The notes beneath the pieces are model-generated. The model saw nothing but the letters and a program-made list of their open reading frames with translations. It was not told where the DNA came from and made no database searches. The position numbers and the translations under genes were made by a program. A stretch of DNA of 64,000 nucleotides, from positions 7,134,001-7,198,000 of the forward strand of contig NZ_AP018365.1 in NCBI RefSeq assembly GCF_016756395.1. Reading direction: 5' to 3'. This DNA comes from Streptomyces sp. SN-593. GTDB lineage: Bacteria; Actinomycetota; Actinomycetes; Streptomycetales; Streptomycetaceae. The number at the start of each line of letters is the position of its first letter. Within the stretch, counting starts at the first letter, position 1. This document shows, piece by piece, positions 17,549 to 24,504 of the stretch.

Positions 17549-17577
17549 TTGTAACCACCGCGCGCACGGGTGGTCAA
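17549..17577 (-). promoter_or_regulatory. Putative promoter of Gfo/Idh-DUF6807 operon
   Basis: On the minus strand TTGACC (17577-17572) and TTACAA (17554-17549) are 17 bases apart, about 175 bases upstream of the ATG. Two GTTGT direct repeats about 10 bases apart (17537 and 17548, plus strand) overlap the -10 and could bind a regulator. Confidence 0.4.
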
Positions 17578-17782
17578 CATGGCCGCGGTGAGCGAGCCGG
17601 GGTATCGCCCGAACCCGTCGGCGGTGCGGCTGCGCACCGGACGCTGCGGGCTGATCGCCCTGGCGGTGCCCTTCGGATCGGCGCGGCGACCCCGCCGCGG
17701 CACGCGGTGCACGTGGCTCCGTACCGGCTGGAGGTGGGGGAGTCCACGACCGGGGTGCGCACGCCCCTCGCCGACTGAGCGC

Positions 17783-17814
17783 CGGTACGTCCGCGGACTT
17801 CCGCGGACGTACCG
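17783..17814 (-). terminator. 15-bp perfect hairpin after decarboxylase-like paralogue 4
   Basis: CGGTACGTCCGCGGA (17783-17797) is the exact reverse complement of 17800-17814, leaving only a 2-base centre. It lies about 70 bases past the stop of the leftward gene at 17883 and is well placed to end the ligJ operon. The very short centre also suits a protein-binding palindrome, so a regulatory role is possible. Confidence 0.6.
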
Positions 17815-17882
17815 TTCGGCGGGTTTCCCGGGCCGACCGGGATGCGGGACGGGCCCCGGGCCGCTCCTGGTCCCGCTGTGGT

Positions 17883-18788
17883 TCAGCTTGTGGCGGGGGT
17901 GGTGTCGAGGAGTTGGTGGGCGGGGGTGAGGAGTTCGTCGGCGGTGAGGCGGCGGGGGAGGAGGCCCTGGGCGTGGCAGGCGTCGGCGATCTCGTTGAGG
18001 GGGGTGGTGAGGTGGTCGATGCCGGAGCGGGTGAGGTGGGGGGTGTGGGGGGGTTGGTGGGCGGTGGTGTCGTGTTCGGCGCGGGTGAGGAGGGTGTAGG
18101 CGGCGCGGACGGCGTCGGGGTGGTGGTGGAGGGTGGTGTTGGCGACGGCGACGAGGTGGTTGACGGGGGCGTAGCCGTGGGTGGTGTACCAGGTGTGGTC
18201 GCGTTCGGTGGGGTGGTCGAAGACGGGGCGGAATTCGTCGCCTTCGGGGAGGTCGTTGCCGAGGACGGCGGCGTCGATGGTGCCGTTGCGGAGGGCGTCG
18301 GTGAGGCTGCCGGTGAGGGTGCGGTGGACGTAGGGGGGGTCGTGGTGTTCGGGGACGTGGGCTTCGTCCTGGGTGATCCAGTGGGATTCTTCGGCGGTGA
18401 TGCCGTAGTCCTCGGTGAGGTGGCTGCGGATCCACATGCCGGTGGTCTGGGTGTAGGAGCGGACGCCGATGCGGAGGCCGCGGAGTTGGGTGGGGTGGGT
18501 GAGGGGGTGGTCGCGGTGGGTGATGAGGCATTTGCGTTGGAAGCGTGCGGCGACCACGACGGGTAGGAGGGTGAGGGGGTGGCCGTGGGCGATGGCTTGG
18601 AGGGCGGTGACGACGGCGAGTTCGCTGAGGTCGTAGGTCTGGGTGCGGACCATGGGGGCGAAGGCGTGGTGGATGGGGGTGACGTCGGCGAAGTCGAGGG
18701 TGACGTCGGGGTGGGTGAGGGTGCCGGTGCGCAGGAGGGTGCCGATGGGGTGGGTGTCCAGGGCGGTGCGCAGGTGGGTGTCAGGCAT
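17883..18788 (-). CDS. 4,5-dihydroxyphthalate decarboxylase-like protein (paralogue 4)
   Basis: This 301-residue protein carries the family core QTTGMWIRS, EDYGI and HWIT at about residues 120-145 and the preceding YDLSELAVVTALQAI segment, so it is the fourth member of the decarboxylase-like PBP2-fold family here. Codon use is strikingly different from most of the window: CTC, CCC, ACC, CAA and GAA prevail where neighbours use CTG, CCG, CAG and GAG, and the protein is rich in Thr, His and Pro. Its ATG overlaps the end of the amidohydrolase gene by 8 bases. The pair mirrors the one at 3459-5393. Function inferred from family only. Confidence 0.78.
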   Translation of the reverse strand: MPDTHLRTALDTHPIGTLLRTGTLTHPDVTLDFADVTPIHHAFAPMVRTQTYDLSELAVVTALQAIAHGHPLTLLPVVVAARFQRKCLITHRDHPLTHPTQLRGLRIGVRSYTQTTGMWIRSHLTEDYGITAEESHWITQDEAHVPEHHDPPYVHRTLTGSLTDALRNGTIDAAVLGNDLPEGDEFRPVFDHPTERDHTWYTTHGYAPVNHLVAVANTTLHHHPDAVRAAYTLLTRAEHDTTAHQPPHTPHLTRSGIDHLTTPLNEIADACHAQGLLPRRLTADELLTPAHQLLDTTPATS

Positions 18789-19689
18789 GGTGGGCCCCGG
18801 GGGTGGCGGTTGCGGGGGTTGCCGGGGTGGGGGTTGCGGGGGTTGCGGGGGTGTGGAAGTAGAAGGTGTTGGCGGTGCCGCCGAGGATGGCGGTGGTGGC
18901 GGTTTCGGGGAGGGTGGTGAGGTGGGTGCGGGCTTGGGTGAGGAGGTTGGTGAGGGGGCCTTGGGCGGCGGGGTAGTTGGATCCCCACATGATGCGGGAG
19001 GGTCCGTAGGTGGTGTGGAGGGTGGTGAGGAAGTCGGGGATGGTGGAGGCGCCTTGGGTGGCGGCGTCGAGGGCGCGGTGGGTGAGTTTGAGGTGGACGC
19101 CGGGGTATTGGGCGAGGTCGAGGAGGGCTTGGGAGGTGTGGTAGGGGGGTCCGTCGGTGAGGTCGGGGCGGGCGCAGTGGTCGAGGAGGACGCGGGTGCG
19201 GGGGTAGTGGTCGAGGGTGGTGCGTAGGGCGGGGATGCCGTGGATGGTCATCTGGAGGCAGATGGGGATGTCGTGTTTTTCGGCGTGTTCCCAGGCGGGG
19301 TAGCTGTCGGGGTGGCCGAGCCAGTCGGCTTGTCCGGGCATGGTGGTGCCGGTGGTGAACAGGCGGAAGCCGTTGAGGCCGCGGGATTGCCAGTGGTTGA
19401 TGCGGTCGACGGCGTCGGGTGCGGTGGCGTCGAGGGAGTAGACGCCGGTGAGGCGGTCGGGGTGGGCGGCGACGGAGTCGGCGAGGTAGCGGTTGTCGTG
19501 TCCGTAGACGGTGGAGGCTTGGACGACGACGGCGCGGTCGATGCCGGCGTCGTCGAGGGCGTGCAGGAGTCCGTCGAGGTCGACGGGGTGGTCTTGTGAC
19601 CAGGTGGAGCGGTGTCCGCCGATCGGGTCGGTGGGGTAGCGGTCCTCGTCGGGCGAGATGACGTGGGTGTGGGTGTCGATCACCAGCAT
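18781..19689 (-). CDS. Amidohydrolase family protein with Thr-Pro-Ala tail
   Basis: The 302-residue TIM-barrel hydrolase has the His-X-His metal motif DTHTHVIS near its start, VVVQASTVYGHDN, VLLDHCARPD, LKLTHR and a terminal MWGSNYPAAQG, where Asn replaces the common Asp. It is paralogous to the amidohydrolase at 4533-5393 and probably acts on a related lactone or carboxylate. The last ~25 residues are a Pro/Ala/Thr repeat that looks dispensable for the fold. Codon use shares the CTC/CCC/ACC/CAA bias of the following gene. ATG 19689 has only a weak ribosome site (AAGGA). It sits in the ligJ-ligK operon. Confidence 0.8.
   Translation of the reverse strand: MLVIDTHTHVISPDEDRYPTDPIGGHRSTWSQDHPVDLDGLLHALDDAGIDRAVVVQASTVYGHDNRYLADSVAAHPDRLTGVYSLDATAPDAVDRINHWQSRGLNGFRLFTTGTTMPGQADWLGHPDSYPAWEHAEKHDIPICLQMTIHGIPALRTTLDHYPRTRVLLDHCARPDLTDGPPYHTSQALLDLAQYPGVHLKLTHRALDAATQGASTIPDFLTTLHTTYGPSRIMWGSNYPAAQGPLTNLLTQARTHLTTLPETATTAILGGTANTFYFHTPATPATPTPATPATATPGAHHA
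18793..18853 (-). repeat. Short tandem repeats coding Thr-Pro-Ala tail
   Basis: Degenerate copies of a 9-12 base motif (plus strand GGGGGTTGCGG) recur about five times and encode the Thr-Pro-Ala repeats at the end of the amidohydrolase. Slippage here would change tail length. Confidence 0.7.
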
Positions 19690-19733
19690 GAGCGGCGTCG
19701 GGTCCTTTCGGTCGGTGCGGCGCGGGCGGTGCG

Positions 19734-20417
19734 TCAGTCGGTGTAGCGCAGGCCGCGCGCCCGCAGCTCGTCGCGCATCTGGTAGATGTCCAGGCCGAGT
19801 TCGCCGGCCGCGAGCCGCCGGCGCTTGGTCTCCTCGTTGGCCTCGCGGGCCTCCCCGGCGTCGGCCGTCGCGGCCGCCTTGGCGGCGGGTACGACGACCA
19901 CGCCGTCCGCGTCCGCGAGCACCACGTCGCCGGGGGTGACCAGCGCCCCCGCGCAGACGACCGGCACGTTGACCGAGCCGGGGGTGGCCTTGACCGTGCC
20001 CTTGGCGTGGATCGCCGCGCTGAAGACGGGGAAGTCCATCCGCTCCAGGTCGGCGACGTCGCGGCAGCCGCCGTCGATCACCAGGCCGCGGGCGCCGCGC
20101 GCCCGGTAGGAGGTGGCCAGCAGCTCGCCGAAGAAGCCGTCGTGGCTCTCGGACGTGCAGGCCGCGACCACCACGTCACCCGGCCGGATCTGTTCGGCGG
20201 CGACGTGCAGCATCCAGTTGTCGCCGGGCTGGAGCAGCACCGTCACCGCGGTGCCGCACAGGCGGGCGCCGGAGTAGACCGGCCGGATGGAGGGGCGCAT
20301 CAGGCCGAGCCGGCCCATCGCCTCGTGCACGGTCGCCACGCCCAGCGCGGACAGCCGCGCCACTGCGTCGGGATCGGCCCGCTCGATCGTCGTGTGGACG
20401 ACGCCGAGTTCGTGCAT
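19734..20417 (-). CDS. ligK: RraA-fold aldolase, 4-carboxy-4-hydroxy-2-oxoadipate aldolase/oxaloacetate decarboxylase-like
   Basis: This 227-residue protein shows the RraA/HMG-aldolase-type pattern: STVHEAMGRLG-like N-terminus, GTAVTVLLQPGDN, IRPGDVVV, the phosphate/pyruvate-binding GELLATSYRARGARGLVIDGGCRD with Arg and Asp metal/pyruvate ligands, and PGDVVLADADGVVVVP. In this context it most likely cleaves 4-carboxy-4-hydroxy-2-oxoadipate to pyruvate and oxaloacetate, the step after the LigJ hydratase encoded just upstream. RraA (RNase E inhibitor) homologues share the fold, but the longer C-terminus and the ligJ neighbour favour the aldolase. ATG 20417 with AAGGAAAC upstream. Confidence 0.82.
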   Translation of the reverse strand: MHELGVVHTTIERADPDAVARLSALGVATVHEAMGRLGLMRPSIRPVYSGARLCGTAVTVLLQPGDNWMLHVAAEQIRPGDVVVAACTSESHDGFFGELLATSYRARGARGLVIDGGCRDVADLERMDFPVFSAAIHAKGTVKATPGSVNVPVVCAGALVTPGDVVLADADGVVVVPAAKAAATADAGEAREANEETKRRRLAAGELGLDIYQMRDELRARGLRYTD

Positions 20418-20470
20418 GGTGTTTCCTTCCTCGGGTGCTTCGGTGACGGGACTCCGCCACGCGCTGTCGT

Positions 20471-20505
20471 GGTGCTCGGTGCTCGGTGCTCGGTGCTCGG
20501 TGCTC
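20471..20505. repeat. 7-bp tandem repeat (GGTGCTC x5)
   Basis: Five perfect copies of GGTGCTC occupy the gap between the ligJ-like and ligK-like genes. No gene crosses it. Such a short repeat could vary in number by slippage and alter spacing or mRNA structure ahead of the aldolase gene. Confidence 0.9.
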
Positions 20506-20653
20506 GCTGCCCGGCGGCCGGTGCACGGTGCCCGGCGGCCGCCGGCCGTGCCGGACCGCGTTGCCGTACGCCCCGCCGGCTCCCGCCGCCCCGCGCCGTG
20601 CCGCCCTGCCGGGTCGTGCGCGGGGGGAGGGGGCGCGGCTCAGCCGGCGCGAC

Positions 20654-21679
20654 TCAGCGGCCGGACGCCCGCAGGCGCGCGTCGAGCCGGGGGTAGACGG
20701 CGCGGGCGTTGCCCTCGGTGATCGCCGCGAGGTCCGCGGCGGACAGGCCCGCCTGCTCGACGTAGCGGCGGGTGTCGTCGAAGTGGTGCCCGGTGTCGGG
20801 GTCGATGCCGCGCACCGCGCCGATCATCTCCGAGGCGAAGAGCACGTTGGCGTGCGGGATCACCTTCAACAGCAGGTCGATCCCGGGCTGGTGGTAGACG
20901 CAGGTGTCGAAGTAGACGTTGCCCAGCACGTGTTCGGCCGGCTCCGGCCTGCCGAGCGCCTGGGCGAGGCCGCGGAAGCGCCCCCAGTGATAGGGGACGG
21001 TGCCGCCGCCGTGCGGGATGACCATCCGCAGGGTGGGGAAGTCGGCGAACAGGTCGCCCTGGAGCAACTGCATGAAGGCGGTGGTGTCGGCGTTGAGGTA
21101 GTGCGCGCCGGTGGTGTGGAACGCGGGGTTCGCACTGGTGCTCACGTGCACCATCACGGGGACGTCGAGTTCGACGATCTTCTCGTACAGCGGGTACCAG
21201 GAGCGGTCGGTCAGCGGCGGGGCGCTCCAGTGGCCGCCGGAGGGGTCCGGGTTGAGGTTGACCGCCACGGCGCCGAGCTCCTCGACCGCGCGGACCAGCT
21301 CCGGCACGCAGGTCGCCGGATCGACCCCGGGCGACTGCGGCAGCATCGCGGCCGGCGCGAACCGGTCGGGGAACAGCTCGCCGACCCGGGCGCACAGGTC
21401 GTTGCAGCACCGTGCCCACGCCTCCGACACGGCGAAGTCGCCGACGTGGTGGGCCATGAACGACGCGCGCGGGGAGAAGACCGTCAGGTCGATGCCGCGC
21501 TCGTCCATCTGCCGGAGCTGGTTGGCCTCGATGGTCTCGCGGATCTCGTCGTCGCCGATCCGCAGGTCGGCGGGTCGCGGCGGTTCGCCGTCGCCGGCCA
21601 GGGCCCGGACCTGGCGGTCGCGCCAGTCGCCCAGAGCCGCGGGTGCGGTCGTGTAGTGGCCGTGGCAGTCGATGATCAA
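20654..21679 (-). CDS. ligJ: 4-oxalomesaconate hydratase, amidohydrolase superfamily (LigJ type)
   Basis: The 341-residue product starts IIDCHGHY, the hallmark of LigJ-type hydratases, with His6 and His8. His178 (VMVHVST) and Glu284 (FASEM) fall exactly at the positions I recall as metal ligands in characterised LigJ, and His188 is also present. LigJ adds water to 4-oxalomesaconate to give 4-carboxy-4-hydroxy-2-oxoadipate, which the neighbouring LigK-type aldolase then cleaves. The start is TTG at 21679: GAGGAG lies five bases upstream and the next residues match the family N-terminus. It heads a leftward operon driven from the operator-promoter at 21757-21792. Confidence 0.87.
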   Translation of the reverse strand: MIIDCHGHYTTAPAALGDWRDRQVRALAGDGEPPRPADLRIGDDEIRETIEANQLRQMDERGIDLTVFSPRASFMAHHVGDFAVSEAWARCCNDLCARVGELFPDRFAPAAMLPQSPGVDPATCVPELVRAVEELGAVAVNLNPDPSGGHWSAPPLTDRSWYPLYEKIVELDVPVMVHVSTSANPAFHTTGAHYLNADTTAFMQLLQGDLFADFPTLRMVIPHGGGTVPYHWGRFRGLAQALGRPEPAEHVLGNVYFDTCVYHQPGIDLLLKVIPHANVLFASEMIGAVRGIDPDTGHHFDDTRRYVEQAGLSAADLAAITEGNARAVYPRLDARLRASGR

Positions 21680-21756
21680 CGGATCTCCTCGCCGGTCGTG
21701 GGGGCTGGTCCTGACGGGCGGCCGGGGCGGCCTGCGCCCGCCGTACCGTGCTCGGC

Positions 21757-21792
21757 ATCGTAGTCGTCAATCATATTGCTGACAATATTGCC
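21757..21792 (-). promoter_or_regulatory. Divergent promoter/operator region of ligJ operon and GntR gene
   Basis: On the minus strand TTGTCA (21785-21780) and TACGAT (21762-21757) are 17 bases apart, the same layout as at 15.1 kb. GACAATATTGCC (21781-21792) is a one-mismatch copy of the 12-bp palindrome and overlaps the -35 box. On the plus strand TTGCTG (21776) and TAAGGT (21798) could drive the GntR gene, so one operator may control both directions. Confidence 0.68.
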
Positions 21793-21898
21793 AATGGTAA
21801 GGTTGGCGACCAGTCGGCGATCCGCCGGAGGCGGCCCAGGGGGCCCGGCGCCGACCGCCGCGACCCGTGCGGGAGCCCGTCAGGAGAGGGAGCAGCAG

Positions 21899-22573
21899 GT
21901 GACCAGCACGCGCATGAAGGGAGTCGCCGCGCGGCTCCACGTCGGCGCCCGGATCCGCCACGCCCTGTGGGTCGGCGAGATCGTCCCCGGGCAGCGGCTG
22001 GTGGAACAGGACCTGGCCGACCGGCTGGAGGTCACCCGCAGCTCCGTCCGCGAGGCGCTGCTCGACCTCGCCTCGGACGACCTGGTGGAGCTGGTGCCCA
22101 ACCGCGGCGCCCGGATCAGGGTGGTCTCGGTCGAGGAGGCCGTCCAGATCACCGAGTGCCGCTCCGCGCTGGAGCGGCTGTGCGCGCGCAAGGCGGCCGA
22201 GCGCGTCACCCCGGAGCAGCGCGCCGCGCTGGCCGAGGTCGGCGAGCAACTGCGCACGGCGGTCGCGGAAGGAGCGCTGGAGGCGTACTCCACCCTCAAC
22301 CGCAGGCTGCACGACCTGATCATCGAGTTCAGCGGCCAGGCCGTCGCCCGGCGCCAGCTCGAACGGCTCAACACGCAGATGGTGCGCTTCCAGTTCCGGC
22401 TGGCCATGCGGCCCGGCCGGCCTCAGGAGTCGCTGCCGCAACTGCTGGCCATCGTGGACGCCGTCGGCTCCGGCGACCCCGACGCCGCCGACAAGGCCGC
22501 CGAGGCGCAGCTGGCCGGCGTCATCGCGCAGTTGCGGGCGAGCGATCCCCCGGCCGCCCTGAGCGGATGGTAG
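21899..22573 (+). CDS. GntR/FCD transcriptional regulator (paralogue A)
   Basis: This 224-residue regulator has a winged helix-turn-helix at about residues 15-80 (GQRLVEQDLADRLEVTRSSVREALLDLASDDLVEL) and an FCD ligand domain with TECRSALERLCARKAA, LNRRLHDLI and HxxI-like segments. GTG 21899 follows a strong GGAGAGGGAG site. It is divergent from ligJ across the shared operator and closely resembles the GntR protein of 24505-25179 (same length, same TRSSVREAL and NRGAR motifs). I infer that it represses or activates the ligJ operon, the ABC operon and the symporter in response to a pathway acid. Confidence 0.9.
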   Translation: MTSTRMKGVAARLHVGARIRHALWVGEIVPGQRLVEQDLADRLEVTRSSVREALLDLASDDLVELVPNRGARIRVVSVEEAVQITECRSALERLCARKAAERVTPEQRAALAEVGEQLRTAVAEGALEAYSTLNRRLHDLIIEFSGQAVARRQLERLNTQMVRFQFRLAMRPGRPQESLPQLLAIVDAVGSGDPDAADKAAEAQLAGVIAQLRASDPPAALSGW

Positions 22574-22594
22574 GGGGACGGGCGACGCCCGCGA

Positions 22595-22631
22595 ACGCCG
22601 GTGCGGCGGGTTTCGCGGTACGCACCGGCGT
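22595..22631 (+). terminator. 11-bp perfect hairpin after GntR paralogue A
   Basis: ACGCCGGTGCG (22595-22605) pairs perfectly with 22621-22631 around a 15-base loop, 22 bases past the GntR stop. Confidence 0.65.
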
Positions 22632-22760
22632 GTTACGGGCGGCGCGGCGAAGACCGCGGGTTTCGGCCGAAAGGCCGCCGACGGCGTGACCCGCCGACCC
22701 TGCCGTCCTGCCGGCCGCGTGCGGGCGCGCCGCGCCCGCGTCCGGCCGCTCTTCGGCGCG

Positions 22761-22821
22761 GGGCCTTTCTCCCGTGCCGGGTGCCGTGGTCGGGCGCCGG
22801 GGGCCTTTCTCCCGTGCCGGG
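22761..22821. repeat. 21-bp direct repeat, 40-bp period
   Basis: The 21-base element beginning GGGCCTTTCTCCC is present exactly at 22761-22781 and 22801-22821. A related GGGTCTTTCTC occurs near 22902. It may be duplicated regulatory DNA; two copies are far too few for a CRISPR array. Confidence 0.8.
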
Positions 22822-22937
22822 CGGGCCATCGTGCCTGCTCACGCCGCTGCCGGGGCCACGATCGGCACGCCGCGGACCGGATGCAGGATCTCCTGTCGGC
22901 GGGTCTTTCTCGGTGGACCATATCTTCAGCAGGATTA

Positions 22938-22966
22938 TTGACAATAACGTCGACATGGGATTCAGT
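22938..22966 (+). promoter_or_regulatory. Promoter/operator of the dicarboxylate symporter gene
   Basis: TTGACA (22938-22943) is a perfect -35; TTCAGT (22961-22966) at 17 bases is a weak -10, typical of a regulated promoter. GACAATAACGTC (22940-22951) overlaps the -35 and matches the 15.1 and 21.8 kb palindromes in ten of twelve positions. An untranslated leader of about 180 bases follows. Confidence 0.6.
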
Positions 22967-23154
22967 CGGGGCAGCAACGGGCCCGCCGAGGCGCCAGAGC
23001 GCCACCACCCCCCGCGCCTGGCGGGGCACCGCCCCACCGGCCATCGCCCCCCGCCCCTGCCGTCTTCGCCGCCGGCCGCCCCTGGAGGGCCCTGCCGGCA
23101 CCCACCGCTTTCGACCGAATCCGACCGGCCTTCAACGGAGAATCCGGAACCACG

Positions 23155-24456
23155 ATGAGCGAGACCGTCACGATAGACGCGCCGCCCGCGGCGCCCAAAC
23201 CCCCTACCCCGTTCTACCGGGACCTGGCCGTCCAGGTCCTCGCAGGCGTCGCGCTGGGCGTCCTGGTGGGCAACTACGCCCCCTCTGTCGGGCGGCACAC
23301 GCAGTTCCTCGGCGACATCTTCATCCACCTGATCCAGATGGTCGTCGGGCTGATCATCTTCTGCACGGTGACCCACGGCATCGCGAGCGTGCGGGACCTG
23401 GGGAAGGTCGGCCGGATCGCGGTCCGGGCGCTGGTGTACTTCGAGGTGATCACCACCGCGGCCCTGATCATCGGGCTGGTCGTGGTCAACGTGCTGCACC
23501 CGGGCTCGGGAGTGCACATCGACCTGTCGCACAACGGCGGGGCCGGCACCGCGCCGGCCAAGTCCGAGGGCTTCGACGACTTCCTGGTCGGCCTGGTCCC
23601 CACCTCGGCGGTGCAGGCGTTCGCCCAGGGCGACATCCTCCAGGTGCTGGTGTTCTCGGTGCTGTTCGCCTGCGGACTGGCCTCGCTGGGCGAGCGGAGC
23701 GCGCCGGTGCTGGAACTGGTCGGCACCGTCCAGAAGACGCTGTTCTGGATCATCGGCAAGGTGATGCGGATCGCGCCCCTGGCGGCCTTCGGCGCCATCG
23801 GCTACACCGTCTCCAAGTACGGCCTGGGCACGCTCACTTCGCTGGGCAAGCTGATCGGCGTCTTCTACCTGATCGTGCTCCTCTTCTTCCTCCTCGTCCT
23901 GTGGCCGGTCTCCCGGTACGCCGGGGTCAGCCTGCTGAAGGTGCTGCGCTACTTCCGCGCGGAACTGCTGCTGGTGCTGGGCACCAGCTCGTCGGAGAGC
24001 GTCTTCCCGCAGCTCACGTCGAAGCTGGAGCGGCTGGGCGTCGAGCAGTCGGTGGTCGGCCTGGTGCTGCCGACCGCGTACAGCTTCAACCACGACGGCA
24101 CGTGCCTGTACTTCGCCTCGGTGAGCGTCTTCCTCGCCCAGGCCACCGGTACCGACCTGGGCTGGCAGGCGCAGATCGGCCTGCTGCTCATCCTGCTGCT
24201 CACGTCCAAGGGCGGGGCGGGGGTCTCCGGCTCGGCGATCGCCGTGCTGGCGCTGACGCTCAGCTCCACGCACAAGATCCCCGTGGACAGCATCGCGCTG
24301 GTGCTGGGCATCCACAGCATCCTGTCGGCCGCGTTCGTGTTCACCAACATCGCGGGGAACTGCGTGGCCACGCTGGTGGTCGGCAAGTGGGAGAACGCCA
24401 TCGACCGGGTCCGGCTGCACAAGGAACTCGACGCCGGGTTCACGACCGCCGCGTGA
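23155..24456 (+). CDS. Dicarboxylate/amino acid:cation symporter (DAACS family, DctA/GltP-like)
   Basis: The 433-residue membrane protein has about eight hydrophobic helices plus the two re-entrant hairpins of this family: the serine-rich LLVLGTSSSESVFPQL (about residues 280-295) and the substrate/ion motif YSFNHDGTCLYFASV (about 310-325), close to the NxDGT signature of DctA and glutamate carriers. SKGGAGVSGSA near residue 355 is the second hairpin tip. It imports C4- or related di/tricarboxylates with H+ or Na+. The operator upstream and flanking GntR genes imply that it feeds the ligJ/ligK pathway or takes up its inducer. ATG 23155; ribosome site weak (CGGAG). Confidence 0.92.
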   Translation: MSETVTIDAPPAAPKPPTPFYRDLAVQVLAGVALGVLVGNYAPSVGRHTQFLGDIFIHLIQMVVGLIIFCTVTHGIASVRDLGKVGRIAVRALVYFEVITTAALIIGLVVVNVLHPGSGVHIDLSHNGGAGTAPAKSEGFDDFLVGLVPTSAVQAFAQGDILQVLVFSVLFACGLASLGERSAPVLELVGTVQKTLFWIIGKVMRIAPLAAFGAIGYTVSKYGLGTLTSLGKLIGVFYLIVLLFFLLVLWPVSRYAGVSLLKVLRYFRAELLLVLGTSSSESVFPQLTSKLERLGVEQSVVGLVLPTAYSFNHDGTCLYFASVSVFLAQATGTDLGWQAQIGLLLILLLTSKGGAGVSGSAIAVLALTLSSTHKIPVDSIALVLGIHSILSAAFVFTNIAGNCVATLVVGKWENAIDRVRLHKELDAGFTTAA

Positions 24457-24504
24457 CGCCGGCGCCCCCGCCCCGCCCCCGGCCCGCCGGCATCCGCCGA
24501 CGGG

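Larger units (their letters stand above)
17376..17882. other. Non-coding region between Gfo/Idh and decarboxylase-like genes
   Basis: No gene is supported in this 507-base stretch. It contains the putative leftward promoter at 17549-17577 and the perfect inverted repeat at 17783-17814; the remainder is GC-rich with no recognisable motif. Confidence 0.7.
22574..23154. other. Non-coding region between GntR and symporter genes
   Basis: This 581-base stretch holds no credible gene. It contains the GntR terminator (22595-22631), a duplicated 21-bp element (22761 and 22801), the symporter promoter-operator (22938-22966) and a leader of about 180 bases. Confidence 0.7.

Noticed and set aside
19734-20417. 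RNase E inhibitor RraA
   Set aside because: The fold is shared, but the extended C-terminus and position directly after a LigJ-type hydratase favour a catabolic aldolase.
22761-22821. Possible CRISPR array
   Set aside because: Only two copies of the 21-bp unit with a 19-bp spacer, and no cas genes anywhere in the window.
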